Positions 27,729 to 35,521 of a stretch of DNA of 35,581 nt are shown here, piece by piece. Positions within the stretch are counted from its first letter, which is position 1; each line of letters opens with the position of its first letter. The stretch comes from Pseudoalteromonas sp. H71 (lineage in GTDB: Bacteria > Pseudomonadota > Gammaproteobacteria > Enterobacterales > Alteromonadaceae): contig NZ_LODI01000044.1 of assembly GCF_001468485.1 (NCBI RefSeq), forward strand, positions 165,045 to 200,625. The letters run 5' to 3'. Below the pieces are notes generated by a model. That model was not told the DNA's origin. It was given only the letters and a program-made list of their open reading frames with translations, and did no database searches. A program made the translations under genes and the position numbers.

Positions 27729-27747
27729 AATGATAGGTATTATCATA
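27729..27747 (-). promoter_or_regulatory. Fur box of the iron uptake operon
   Basis: AATGATAGGTATTATCATA carries perfect ATGATA and TATCAT arms 5 bases apart and fits the 19-bp Fur palindrome except near its centre. It lies 25 bases upstream of the operon's first ATG, in a position to block the promoter when iron is plentiful. Confidence 0.75.
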
Positions 27748-27822
27748 TCCGTAAATATTACGAAGAGCAATATACTAAAACCGCTAATCACATATTTGAA
27801 GGCTTGAAGACGAATTTAATTA

Positions 27823-27842
27823 ATGTAGATGATCTACATCAA
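27823..27842 (-). promoter_or_regulatory. palindrome with FNR-like half: ATGTAGAT-G-ATCTACAT
   Basis: A 17-bp palindrome (27823-27839) with a single central G. Read on the minus strand, bases 27842-27829 give TTGATGTAGATCAT, close to the FNR/EtrA consensus TTGAT-N4-ATCAA. It also resembles NsrR sites (ATGYA ... TRCAT). It sits 120 bases upstream of the iron operon and 52 beyond the bioA stop. Confidence 0.4.
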
Positions 27843-27890
27843 GTTAAATCCGCCTTTGGCTAATTAGCATCACTTTTAGACCGACAATAA

Positions 27891-29201
27891 TTAACAAGCT
27901 TTAGCGTAATGTTTGCCTTTAATTGCACTGTATATTGCATTGCAAAGCGTTTTAATACTGTTTTCGTCACTTATATACGGTGGCATAAGATAAATTAGTT
28001 TACCGAAAGGGCGGATCCATACGCCTTTTTCTACAAAATAAGCTTGGATAGTGGCAACATCAATGCTTCCCACTTCATCAGATAATTCTACAACGCCTAT
28101 TGCACCTAAGGTTCTAACATCAGCAACATCTTTGAGCTCCATACATTGATGTAATTGCTGGAGTTGGTCATTTATATCAGCTACACGCTGTTGCCAGTTT
28201 TGCTCAAGTAATAAATCTATGCTGGCACACGCAGCTGCACACGCTAGCGGGTTACCCATAAAGGTAGGACCGTGCATCAAAACACCGGCTTCACCTTCGC
28301 TTATGCCTTTGGCAATTTTATCGCTAGTCAGTGTGGCGGACAAAGTCATTGAGCCACCCGTTAGTGCTTTACCTATGCATAAGATATCGGGTTCGATATT
28401 GGCGTGTTCAACCGCAAATAATTTACCTGTTCGGCCAAATCCAGTGGCTATTTCGTCGCATATTAAAAGTACATTATATTGCGTGCATAGCTGCCTTACA
28501 CAGGCTAAATAGTCGGGGTGGTAAAAATTCATACCACCTGCGTTTTGTACAATAGGCTCAATGATAAAAGCGGCTACGTGTTGGTGATTATTTTTAAAAT
28601 AATGTTCAAGTTCAATCGCTTCACTTTTTTCAAAAGTACCAGAAAACTTACTGGCCGGGGCAGGTACAAATATGTGATCAGGTAAAAAACCTTTATATAG
28701 GCTATGCATAGAGTTAACAGGATCGCATACACTCATTGCAGCAAACGTATCGCCATGATAGCCCTTATAAGGCGTCATTAATTTTTGTTTTGTTCTAATA
28801 CCTTGGCTTAACCAATATTGCAGTGCCATTTTAATAGCTACTTCAACACTCACTGAGCCACTATCAGCTAAAAATACTTTGTTTAAGCTGCTAGGTGTAA
28901 TTTTGACGAGCTTTTTGCACAGCTCAACTGCACTTGAATGCGTAATACCCCCAAACATTACATGGCTCATGTCATTAATTTGTTCAACCATTGCCTGGTT
29001 GATAGCAGGGTGGTTATAACCATGAATAGCACTCCACCACGATGCCATCCCATCAATTAGTTGTTCGCCTGTTTCTAGGTGAATTATATTGTGTTTAGCA
29101 TGGGTGACAGGGTAAACAGGAATAGGCTGAGTCATTGATGTGTATGGATGCCAAATGTGTTCACGATCAAAATTTAAATCAATTGGTTGCTTTTTATTCA
29201 T
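27891..29201 (-). CDS. bioA: adenosylmethionine-8-amino-7-oxononanoate aminotransferase
   Basis: PLP enzyme that converts KAPA to DAPA using S-adenosylmethionine as amino donor, the third of the four ring-assembly steps of biotin synthesis. The 436-aa protein is a class III aminotransferase with WHPYTSM (17-23), DGMASWWSAIHGYNHP (50-65), the diagnostic BioA N-terminal aromatics, KGYHGDTFAAMSVCDP (146-161), the cofactor Asp in LLICDEIATGFGRTG (245-259), and the PLP lysine in CIGKALTGG (Lys278). ATG 29201 abuts the BirA-like operator. Transcribed away from bioBFCD, as in E. coli. Confidence 0.95.
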   Translation of the reverse strand: MNKKQPIDLNFDREHIWHPYTSMTQPIPVYPVTHAKHNIIHLETGEQLIDGMASWWSAIHGYNHPAINQAMVEQINDMSHVMFGGITHSSAVELCKKLVKITPSSLNKVFLADSGSVSVEVAIKMALQYWLSQGIRTKQKLMTPYKGYHGDTFAAMSVCDPVNSMHSLYKGFLPDHIFVPAPASKFSGTFEKSEAIELEHYFKNNHQHVAAFIIEPIVQNAGGMNFYHPDYLACVRQLCTQYNVLLICDEIATGFGRTGKLFAVEHANIEPDILCIGKALTGGSMTLSATLTSDKIAKGISEGEAGVLMHGPTFMGNPLACAAACASIDLLLEQNWQQRVADINDQLQQLHQCMELKDVADVRTLGAIGVVELSDEVGSIDVATIQAYFVEKGVWIRPFGKLIYLMPPYISDENSIKTLCNAIYSAIKGKHYAKAC

Positions 29202-29235
29202 ATGTAAACTTTAACTGGGTGGGCTTCGTTGACAA
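29202..29235. promoter_or_regulatory. BirA-type biotin operator between bioA and bioB
   Basis: Half-sites ATGTAAACT (29202-29210) and CGTTGACAA (29227-29235), 16 bases apart, match the BirA operator pattern TTGTAAACC-N15/16-GGTTTACAA. Sharing by the two divergent units is the enterobacterial arrangement. Biotinyl-AMP-bound BirA would repress both. Confidence 0.75.
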
Positions 29236-29256
29236 TGGTACGTGAAGTTTTAGACT
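29229..29256 (+). promoter_or_regulatory. bioB promoter with consensus -35 inside the BirA half-site
   Basis: Perfect TTGACA at 29229-29234, 16-base spacer, TAGACT at 29251-29256. The -35 is formed by the right BirA half-site, so repressor and RNA polymerase compete directly. Confidence 0.6.
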
Positions 29257-29296
29257 AATCCAACATCACCAATATGAAAAAAATAAAGAGAGAATT

Positions 29297-30337
29297 ATGG
29301 AACGTGCACCTGTTCGTCACGATTGGACCCATAGCGAAGTTAAAGCATTATTTGAAATGCCGTTTAACGATTTACTGTTTAAAGCTGCGTCGGTTCACCG
29401 TGCTAACTTCAATCCAAATGAGGTACAAATTTCTACTTTGTTATCAATTAAAACAGGCGCTTGCCCAGAAGACTGTAAATATTGCCCGCAGTCGGGGCAT
29501 TATAAAACCGACCTTGAACGCGAACGCCTAATAGAAGTAGAAAAAGTAGTAGAGCAAGCACGCCTTGCTAAACAAAAAGGCGCTACACGTTTTTGTATGG
29601 GTGCAGCTTGGTCAGATCCCAAAGACAGAGACATGCCGTACATTTCAAAAATGGTAAAAGAAGTAAAAGAGCTTGGCCTTGAAACCTGCATGACGCTGGG
29701 CAAACTCACAAACGAAAAAGCCCATGAACTCAGCAGTGCAGGGCTTGATTACTATAATCATAACCTTGATACCTCACCTGAGTACTACGAGCAAATTATA
29801 TCAACCCGTACGTTTGAAGACAGATTAAATACCATAGATCACGTACGTGATGCAGGTATGAAAGTGTGCTCAGGCGGTATAGTCGGTATGGGAGAGCAAG
29901 CCGCCGACCGTTATGGCTTACTTATGCAGTTAGCTAACCTACCACAGCAGCCAGAAAGTGTGCCTATTAATATGCTGGTAAAAGTAAAAGGTACCCCGCT
30001 TGAAAACGTGGACGATTTAGATCACTTTGAATTTATACGCACCATAGCAACTGCACGTATAATGATGCCGCACAGCTATGTACGTTTGTCGGCAGGGCGC
30101 AACGCCATGAATGAGCAAATGCAATCAATGTGCTTTTTTGCGGGCGCTAACTCTATATTTTATGGTGATAAACTACTTACTACAGAAAATCCAGAAGCCG
30201 ATGCAGACATGAACCTTATTAAAAAGTTAGGTATGAACCCAGAAACGCGTGAAGATTATTCAGACGAGGCCGTAGCTGCCTCGCTTTCATCGCAAGTAGC
30301 TGATAAAGCCACATCTGAATTGTTTTACGAAGCCTAA
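29297..30337 (+). CDS. bioB: biotin synthase
   Basis: Radical-SAM enzyme inserting sulphur into dethiobiotin, the last step of biotin synthesis. The 346-aa protein has the radical-SAM cysteines in CPEDCKYC (Cys56, Cys60, Cys63), and the ligands of the auxiliary [2Fe-2S] sulphur-donor cluster: Cys100 (TRFCMGAAW), Cys131 (LETCMTLG), Cys190 ([12 protein letters not shown]) and Arg262 (VRLSAGR). All are intact. The ATG follows AGAGAG. First gene of bioBFCD; bioF starts 13 bases after the stop. Confidence 0.97.
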   Translation: MERAPVRHDWTHSEVKALFEMPFNDLLFKAASVHRANFNPNEVQISTLLSIKTGACPEDCKYCPQSGHYKTDLERERLIEVEKVVEQARLAKQKGATRFCMGAAWSDPKDRDMPYISKMVKEVKELGLETCMTLGKLTNEKAHELSSAGLDYYNHNLDTSPEYYEQIISTRTFEDRLNTIDHVRDAGMKVCSGGIVGMGEQAADRYGLLMQLANLPQQPESVPINMLVKVKGTPLENVDDLDHFEFIRTIATARIMMPHSYVRLSAGRNAMNEQMQSMCFFAGANSIFYGDKLLTTENPEADADMNLIKKLGMNPETREDYSDEAVAASLSSQVADKATSELFYEA

Positions 30338-30350
30338 TTAAGTCTTACTC

Positions 30351-31502
30351 ATGCCATTTGAATTTATTAGTACACACCTTAATGAGCGGGCAGAGCAATC
30401 GCTTTTACGAAAACGCCACGTGGTGCAAAATGCCACGGCACGCACTATTGAGGTTGATAATAAAACGTATTTAAATTTTGCTAGTAATGACTATTTGGGC
30501 TTTGGTGATATAGCTATCCACAGTGAAAATGTTAACACGCTAGGTAGCCACAGCTCTGCTTTAGTAACAGGGTATCAATTACAGCAACAAGCATTAGAGC
30601 AGTACTTATGCACTCAGTTTGGTTATCAAGCTGGGCTGCTTTTTAATTCTGGCTTTAGTGCTAATAGCAGTGTAATTAAAGCGTTGTTTCAGGATAAATC
30701 AGCAGCGCAAAGCAGTGCTATTTTTCAAGACAAGTTAAACCACGCCAGCTTAATAGATGGGGCGCTTCACTCTAATGCGGCATTAATACGTTTTAATCAT
30801 AACGATTTAAACCATTTACGGTCTCGGCTCGAAAAGTCAAAAGCACAAAACAAGTTAATTATTAGCGAAGGCGTTTTTTCGATGGATGGGGATAAGGCCC
30901 CCATAAAAGATTTACTGTTCCTTGCAAAACAACATAATGCTTGGTTGATGATAGATGATGCGCACGGCTTTGGCGCTTTGGGTAAAACTGGGCTTGGTAG
31001 TTGCGAAACTCTTATTGGCGATACTGTGCCCGACATACTCGTCATTACATTTGGTAAAGCGGTTGCCAGTAGTGGCGCATGTGTATTGGGTTCACACTTA
31101 TTTATAGACTACATGCTGCAATATAATCGCGATTACACATACTCAACAGCTATGTCGCCGTTAATGGCAAACAATACCTTAGCGCGTATAAAGCACATTA
31201 AAACAGCTGATACGCAACGCTCAACATTAAATAAAAACATAGCGGCATTTAAACACCTTGCACAACAGCATAATATAGCGGTAATGGAGTCCGATACGGC
31301 TATTCAACCTATTGTTCTGGGCTGTGCAGAGCAAACAATAAAAGCGGCCAATAAACTCAAGCAGCAGGGAATTTGGCTTACCGCAATTAGGCCGCCCACG
31401 GTTGCATACAATACTGCGCGCTTAAGAGTGACTTTAACGGCAGCGCATACCCTTGATGATATTACTTATCTTGTTAAACATTTAGCAAAGGCACTACTAT
31501 GA
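30351..31502 (+). CDS. bioF: 8-amino-7-oxononanoate synthase
   Basis: PLP enzyme condensing pimeloyl-ACP (or CoA) with alanine to give KAPA. The 383-aa protein has FASNDYLGF at 43-51, the conserved NHASLIDG (130-137), the cofactor Asp/His pair in IDDAHGFGALG (201-211), and the PLP lysine in ITFGKAVASSGA (Lys236). Spacing from bioB is 13 bases with no good ribosome site, so it may rely on coupling to bioB translation. The stop overlaps the bioC start (ATGA). Confidence 0.95.
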   Translation: MPFEFISTHLNERAEQSLLRKRHVVQNATARTIEVDNKTYLNFASNDYLGFGDIAIHSENVNTLGSHSSALVTGYQLQQQALEQYLCTQFGYQAGLLFNSGFSANSSVIKALFQDKSAAQSSAIFQDKLNHASLIDGALHSNAALIRFNHNDLNHLRSRLEKSKAQNKLIISEGVFSMDGDKAPIKDLLFLAKQHNAWLMIDDAHGFGALGKTGLGSCETLIGDTVPDILVITFGKAVASSGACVLGSHLFIDYMLQYNRDYTYSTAMSPLMANNTLARIKHIKTADTQRSTLNKNIAAFKHLAQQHNIAVMESDTAIQPIVLGCAEQTIKAANKLKQQGIWLTAIRPPTVAYNTARLRVTLTAAHTLDDITYLVKHLAKALL

Positions 31503-32332
31503 TTGCCCACGCACTGGATATTGAGCCGGTTACAAATGCCGCTGCAACAACCCAATTAAAAAGGCTTAACCCGGCACTTAAAAAAGGAGCGCAAGTTAAC
31601 TTTTCAAAAGCGGCAGGTAATTACAATACACATGCGCATGTTCAAAAAAAAGCAGCCGATGATTTATTCAAACTAATAAATCCATTAGCTTGCAATAAAA
31701 ATAAGGTGTGCGTTGATTTAGGCGCAGGCCCACTTGTAAACACCCAGCAACTTCAGCGCCTTTACGGTACCGTGTTATCAATGGATTTAAGTTTTGATAT
31801 GCTCAAAAGCTGTAATGAAGGTGATTACAAAATTTGCGCAGATATGGATAACTTGCCACTGCAAGCAAACAGTGTTGATATAATTTTTAGTAACTTTGCA
31901 GTGCAATGGTCGGCCAATTTTAAGGCGCTTTTACAGTCACTTTATGGGGTGTTAAAACCGGGTGGGCAGGCTTATATTAGCACTGTAGTTGAAGGCTCAC
32001 TTAACGAAATACAAACAGCGTTCGCTGCGGTAGATAGCCACAACCATATTAATACGTTTAATGCGGGTGATTATATAAACCAATCGGTCCAAAATTCTGT
32101 CTTTCAGGTAAACAGGGTAATCTCTAAAATTTATACAGACGAATATGCGTCTGCATTACACGCTATTCGCTCAATAAAGGCTATTGGCGCAACCACCCAA
32201 AACACAGCTAATACACGCCAAGGGTTATTAACAAAGTCGGCATTAAAAAAAGCGTGTGCAGCGTACCCTTTAATAAACCAAAAAGCGTGTGTTTCTTACC
32301 ATGTAGTATTGTTATCATTAAATAAAGCGTAA
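31499..32332 (+). CDS. bioC: malonyl-ACP O-methyltransferase BioC
   Basis: SAM-dependent methyltransferase that masks malonyl-ACP as a methyl ester so fatty acid synthesis can build the pimeloyl chain. The 277-aa protein has class I motifs: VCVDLGAGPLVNTQQL (about 70-85), the Asp of motif II in LSMDLSFDMLK (about 93-103), ADMDNLPLQANSVDIIFSNF (motif IV, about 112-131) and LKPGGQAYIST (about 154-164). It is some 25 aa longer than E. coli BioC, mostly at the N-terminus. ATGA overlap with bioF indicates translational coupling. The demethylating esterase BioH is not in the window. Confidence 0.93.
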   Translation: MIAHALDIEPVTNAAATTQLKRLNPALKKGAQVNFSKAAGNYNTHAHVQKKAADDLFKLINPLACNKNKVCVDLGAGPLVNTQQLQRLYGTVLSMDLSFDMLKSCNEGDYKICADMDNLPLQANSVDIIFSNFAVQWSANFKALLQSLYGVLKPGGQAYISTVVEGSLNEIQTAFAAVDSHNHINTFNAGDYINQSVQNSVFQVNRVISKIYTDEYASALHAIRSIKAIGATTQNTANTRQGLLTKSALKKACAAYPLINQKACVSYHVVLLSLNKA

Positions 32333-32358
32333 ATAACGTCTGTTTAAAAGGCACAGCC

Positions 32359-33042
32359 ATGAAAGAATTTTTTATTACCGGTACCGACACCGACGCCGGA
32401 AAAACTCATGTAACTAGTTTATTGTTAAAGTTACTTGCTCAACACAAAAAAAAGGCAATAGGGTATAAACCCCTAGCTGCTGGGTCTGAAATGGCGTTTG
32501 ATCAACTTGTTAATGCCGACGCACTTATGCTGATGGAAAGTGCAACGGTGAGTGCAAAATACGATGTGGTAAATCCCTTTACTTTTGCACCACCTATAGC
32601 CCCCCACATAGCCGCAGAGCAAGCTGGGGTAAGTATAAACGTTAGCAAGCTTACCGCAGCTTATAAAACGGTAAAGCAGCAAGGCGCTGACTTTATACTT
32701 ACAGAAGGAGCGGGTGGCTGGGCTTTACCTATTAATAATACTGAGTATTTATACGACTGGGTTAAAACAGAACAACTACCAGTTATATTAGTCGTCGGTA
32801 TGAAGTTAGGTTGCTTAAATCATGCGCTATTAACCGCGGCACATATGCAAAGCTTAGGCATTAACTGTATAGGATGGATAGCCAACAAAGTTGATGAGCA
32901 TATGGATGAGTACCAAGCAAACCTAGATAGTTTAAAGGCGCGGCTACCATTTCCTATTCTTGCTATCAGCCCTTACAGCGAGCAAACGCCAAAATTACAA
33001 ATTTATAAAACACTTCTTGAAAATTTATCAATAAATCCATAA
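32359..33042 (+). CDS. bioD: dethiobiotin synthetase
   Basis: ATP-dependent carboxylase closing the ureido ring of dethiobiotin from DAPA and CO2. The 227-aa protein has the modified Walker A FITGTDTDAGKT (5-16), GYKPLAAGSE (35-44), the Walker-B-like LTEGAGGW (near 114-121), and CIGWIANKVD (near 171-180), all typical of BioD. It starts 26 bases after bioC, completing bioBFCD in the same order as in E. coli. No classical terminator follows; instead the spacer to htpX holds two palindromes. Confidence 0.95.
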   Translation: MKEFFITGTDTDAGKTHVTSLLLKLLAQHKKKAIGYKPLAAGSEMAFDQLVNADALMLMESATVSAKYDVVNPFTFAPPIAPHIAAEQAGVSINVSKLTAAYKTVKQQGADFILTEGAGGWALPINNTEYLYDWVKTEQLPVILVVGMKLGCLNHALLTAAHMQSLGINCIGWIANKVDEHMDEYQANLDSLKARLPFPILAISPYSEQTPKLQIYKTLLENLSINP

Positions 33043-33054
33043 ATACTACTTGTG

Positions 33055-33075
33055 TTGTGACATAGTTTGTCACAA
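33055..33075 (+). promoter_or_regulatory. operator-like palindrome 1 upstream of htpX
   Basis: TTGTGACA, TAGTT, TGTCACAA: perfect 8-base arms around 5 bases. It shares TGACATAGTKTGTCA with palindrome 2, so the two look like a repeated protein-binding site, regulator unknown. Confidence 0.6.
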
Positions 33076-33078
33076 AAT

Positions 33079-33120
33079 AACACTACCCACTATGACATAG
33101 TGTGTCATAGGGGTAGTGTT
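33079..33120 (+). promoter_or_regulatory. operator-like palindrome 2 nested in an 18-bp hairpin upstream of htpX
   Basis: CTATGACA (33090-33097), TAGTG, TGTCATAG (33103-33110) lies inside outer arms AACACTACCC (33079-33088) and GGGTAGTGTT (33111-33120), with one bulged A. No T run follows, so it is not a typical terminator of bioD. It ends 64 bases before the htpX ATG. Confidence 0.6.
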
Positions 33121-33184
33121 GCTTATAGTCGATCAAATTTTAGAAAAATCGCTCAGCAATGAATGTTATTTTTGGAGAACTCGA

Positions 33185-34048
33185 ATGAAACGTGTATTTT
33201 TGTTTTTATTAACTAACCTCGCGGTTATGTTGGTATTAGGTGTGGTGCTTTCAATTATAATGAGTGCGCTGGGCTTAAGCCATCGTAGCCTAGGTGGAAT
33301 ATTACTTATTGCAGCCGTATTTGGATTTGGTGGATCGTTTATTTCACTATTTATTTCTAAATGGATTGCTAAAAAATCAACAGGTGCGCAGGTTATTACT
33401 CAACCAAGTAACGAAACCGAGCAGTGGTTAATAAACACTGTTGCTGCGCAAGCCAAAAAAGCGGGTATTGCAATGCCTGAAGTGGCAGTTTACAACAGCC
33501 CCGAAATGAACGCGTTTGCAACAGGCCCAAGTAAAAACAACTCACTAGTCGCTGTAAGTACAGGGCTAATGCAAAGCATGACCCAAGATCAAGCCGAAGC
33601 CGTGCTTGCTCATGAAGTGTCACATATTGCCAGTGGCGACATGGTAACGCTTACGCTTATTCAAGGTGTGGTTAATACCTTTGTGATTTTTGCTGCGAAA
33701 GTGTTGGCAAATATCGTAGATAACTTTCTTAATGGCGATGAAGAAGAGGGCGGAATAAGCTGGACCTACATTTTATTCGACATGTTATTCCAAGTACTGT
33801 TTGGGGTGTTGGCAAGTATAGTTGTGGCACATTACAGCAGGCAGCGTGAATTTGCAGCAGATAGCGGTGCAGCAAAATTAGTTGGCGCCGACAAAATGCG
33901 CTCCGCTCTTGAACGTTTAAAGCAAAACCATCCTTCGCAGTTACAAGGATCTATGATGGCGTTTGGTATTGCGGGTGGTAAAAGCATGGCTGAGCTGTTT
34001 TCATCGCACCCGCCGCTTGACTCGCGTATAGACGCTCTACGTCGTTAA
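33185..34048 (+). CDS. htpX: membrane zinc metalloprotease HtpX
   Basis: Inner-membrane M48 protease that works beside FtsH in membrane protein quality control. The 287-aa protein has two N-terminal helices (about 5-30 and 38-58), the zinc motif HEVSH (143-147) within [14 protein letters not shown], further helices near 153-180 and 196-216, and the third ligand Glu222 in [12 protein letters not shown]. It ends with the family block [15 protein letters not shown]. The start is ATG 33185, which has TTGGAG at 7-base spacing; the frame extends to GTG 33116 inside the hairpin, but without support. Envelope-stress control is typical of the family; here two palindromes sit just upstream. Confidence 0.95.
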   Translation: MKRVFLFLLTNLAVMLVLGVVLSIIMSALGLSHRSLGGILLIAAVFGFGGSFISLFISKWIAKKSTGAQVITQPSNETEQWLINTVAAQAKKAGIAMPEVAVYNSPEMNAFATGPSKNNSLVAVSTGLMQSMTQDQAEAVLAHEVSHIASGDMVTLTLIQGVVNTFVIFAAKVLANIVDNFLNGDEEEGGISWTYILFDMLFQVLFGVLASIVVAHYSRQREFAADSGAAKLVGADKMRSALERLKQNHPSQLQGSMMAFGIAGGKSMAELFSSHPPLDSRIDALRR

Positions 34049-34079
34049 AAAATTCAAGTTTTTCACAGTACTTGTAAAC

Positions 34080-34106
34080 AAAAAGCCTGCATTTGCAGGC
34101 TTTTTT
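34080..34106. terminator. bidirectional terminator between htpX and gloA
   Basis: Arms AAAAAGCCTGC and GCAGGCTTTTT around ATTT, ending in six T (plus) and five A (T on the minus strand). Serves the two convergent genes. Confidence 0.9.
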
Positions 34107-34120
34107 ATGTTTAATGTTTT

Positions 34121-34648
34121 TTATTGCGATTGAATAATGTCAGTAATACCCTCCGGCGAGAGTATTTCAATCCAGTAACCGTCAGGGTCTTTAATAAAGG
34201 CAAGACCTTTCATTGAACCACCATCTGGCTTTTTAACAAACTCTACATCGTATTTAGCAAAGCGCTCACAGGCAGCGTATACATCGGGTACGCTAATCCC
34301 AATATGGCCAAAGCCTTTTAGTTCTTCATTACCACTGTGATAACCGGTAAAGCTGTCGTCGTTTTCAGTACCCCAGTTATGGGTAAGCTCAATAAGCGCA
34401 GGGCGGCGAAACACCCATTGTGTTTTTTCTTTATCATCGCCTTTAGGCATGTCTTGCTCGTAGCCTAAAAAGTACAAAGTAAACTGCATACCAGGAAAGT
34501 CGTATTTTCCTAACAGTTTCATGCCCAGTACGTTTTCATAAAATGCAAGCGACGGCTTGGGATCTTTAATACGCAACATAGTTTGCTGCATCACATAGCC
34601 CTCGGTGGCTTGTGCAATTTGCTCTGGAGATTCGTTATAGTGAGTCAT
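34121..34648 (-). CDS. gloA: lactoylglutathione lyase (glyoxalase I)
   Basis: Converts the hemithioacetal of methylglyoxal and glutathione to S-lactoylglutathione. The 175-aa protein is the longer form of glyoxalase I (eukaryote-like, as in Pseudomonas), with [20 protein letters not shown] (about 21-40) carrying the first metal-ligand Gln, [13 protein letters not shown] (about 85-97) with the Glu ligand, the [16 protein letters not shown] block (about 112-127, His ligand) and [12 protein letters not shown] (about 154-165, Glu ligand). The longer loop around [10 protein letters not shown] suggests the Zn-type rather than the short Ni-type enzyme. ATG has AAGGA 9 bases upstream. Last core gene before the cassette region. 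Confidence 0.92.
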   Translation of the reverse strand: MTHYNESPEQIAQATEGYVMQQTMLRIKDPKPSLAFYENVLGMKLLGKYDFPGMQFTLYFLGYEQDMPKGDDKEKTQWVFRRPALIELTHNWGTENDDSFTGYHSGNEELKGFGHIGISVPDVYAACERFAKYDVEFVKKPDGGSMKGLAFIKDPDGYWIEILSPEGITDIIQSQ

Positions 34649-34809
34649 ACGCTAATCCTTAATAAAATGACTGAAAAACCTTAATGGATTTAAAAAGCCA
34701 GGGTGAAAGCTCATCATAATAAACAGCGGCAAAAATTAAAACCACTTAGCTAAATTACCAGGCAGTGAGTTGAGTGTTTTATAAGCGTGAAATGGCATAT
34801 CTACCCATG

Positions 34810-34825
34810 CTGTTTATTTGTACAG
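34810..34825. promoter_or_regulatory. LexA (SOS) box in the gloA-cassette spacer
   Basis: CTGTTTATTTGTACAG is a perfect CTGT-N8-ACAG box, and TG/TA flanks extend agreement with TACTGT-N8-ACAGTA at 19 of the 20-base pattern's non-variable positions bar one. It lies 162 bases from the gloA start and 195 from the first cassette ORF. A rightward -35-like TTGTAC (34818) and CATAAC (34842) overlap it. The rest of the 371-base gap 34649-35019 holds no gene I recognise and no integrase. Confidence 0.6.
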
Positions 34826-34958
34826 TACTTGTGTTTTATCCCATAACATTATTAAAAGTCGTTTTGGTGTATTTTAATAACGGGTGTTTTAAAGCCTACG
34901 TAATTACCTGTTTACATTAAAGTTATTAAGTGGAATTATTAAGCAGTGTGATATACGT

Positions 34959-34988
34959 CACTTTGGGGTGTTATAACCCCCCAAAGTG
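34959..34988. repeat. perfect hairpin just before the cassette junction
   Basis: CACTTTGGGG (34959-34968) and CCCCAAAGTG (34979-34988) around 10 bases, 14 bases before the GTTAGG core. Could be part of an attI-like site, a terminator stem without T run, or an operator. Confidence 0.6.
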
Positions 34989-35002
34989 GTGTTCAATAAA
35001 TT

Positions 35003-35009
35003 GTTAGGA
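35003..35009 (+). other. upstream integron core site (attI-like or preceding junction)
   Basis: GTTAGGA matches the integrase core GTTRRRY at six of seven positions, and is the only such core at the left edge of the first cassette. No R'' partner is visible within 150 bases upstream, so it is more likely the end of an attI or a secondary site than a full attC. AGGAG within it supplies the ribosome site of the following ORF. Confidence 0.5.
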
Positions 35010-35019
35010 GTCAGTGTGT

Positions 35020-35415
35020 ATGGAAACAACTGCAGTTTTTAAATCAAATCTTTTTAAACCGTTTCTTCCAGAGGATTCACAGGTTAATCCCCAAGTTTAT
35101 GGTGCAGAATTAGCTTATTGGCTATCTCAAAATTTAGCGAAGAAAGGAATTTTTACTTCATATCCAGAATATGAAGATTGGGGGTGGTTTATAGAATTAA
35201 TAGTTGACGACAACGAATATTGGGTTTGCTGCGGCAACATAGAAGGCGAATCAGATCAATGGACATGCTTTTTAAAAAGGCTTTCCAAGGGGTTTTTCAA
35301 CAAGAACAATGCTCCCATTGAACCTGCTATTCCCTTGCTTCAAGCTTTGAGGTCTCTATTACAAGAAACTGAAGCAATAAGTAACATCGAATGGAGTTTT
35401 GACAATGACTCCTAA
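35020..35415 (+). CDS. integron cassette protein of unknown function (131 aa)
   Basis: A compact soluble acidic protein, no signal peptide or membrane helix. Aromatic-rich centre: YGAELAYWLSQNLAKKG (about 26-42), SYPEYEDWGWFIEL (about 46-59), EYWVCCGNIEG (about 65-75), WTCFLKR (about 80-86), and a C-terminal helix AIPLLQALRSLLQE. I do not know its function; the YGAEL...EDWGWFIE...YW-x-CC layout reminds me of small hypothetical proteins spread across proteobacteria. ATG 35020 is chosen over GTG 35014, because AGGAG lies 9 bases before the ATG but only 3 before the GTG. Its stop codon lies inside the attC R'' box, the usual cassette geometry. The cassette would run from 35004 to 35511 (508 bp). 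Confidence 0.75.
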   Translation: METTAVFKSNLFKPFLPEDSQVNPQVYGAELAYWLSQNLAKKGIFTSYPEYEDWGWFIELIVDDNEYWVCCGNIEGESDQWTCFLKRLSKGFFNKNNAPIEPAIPLLQALRSLLQETEAISNIEWSFDNDS

Positions 35416-35517
35416 CAAACCAATAAACTCACTCGCTCCGCTCGCTGGGACACAAACACGCAGGGCCGCTTCGCTATTTTGCCCTACGCGTTTGCGCCCG
35501 TTATTGGGGCGTTAGGT
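35410..35517 (+). other. attC: integron attC recombination site
   Basis: Bottom-strand-type imperfect palindrome of 108 bp. R'' TCCTAAC (35410-35416) pairs with R' GTTAGGT (35511-35517); L'' CCAATAA (35420-35426) pairs with L' TTATTGG (35501-35507); short unpaired spacers separate R and L boxes. The interior contains a second imperfect stem, CAAACACGCAGGGC against GCCCTACGCGTTTG (12 of 14 pairs). The block is visibly more GC-rich than its surroundings. These parts in this order define an attC site. Confidence 0.85.
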
Positions 35518-35521
35518 GCCA

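Noticed and set aside
33116..33184. Longer N-terminus for HtpX from GTG 33116
   Set aside because: That codon lies inside the hairpin and has no ribosome site; ATG 33185 begins the membrane helix and has GGAG.
34649..34809. Possible remnant of an integrase gene on the minus strand
   Set aside because: All three minus frames are broken by stops within about 30 codons, and no tyrosine-recombinase motif is visible.
34792..34920. A 42-codon hydrophobic ORF (plus strand) spanning the SOS box
   Set aside because: No ribosome site, no recognisable family, and amino acid content expected from AT-rich noncoding DNA. It could be revived if the SOS-linked rightward promoter is shown to be real.
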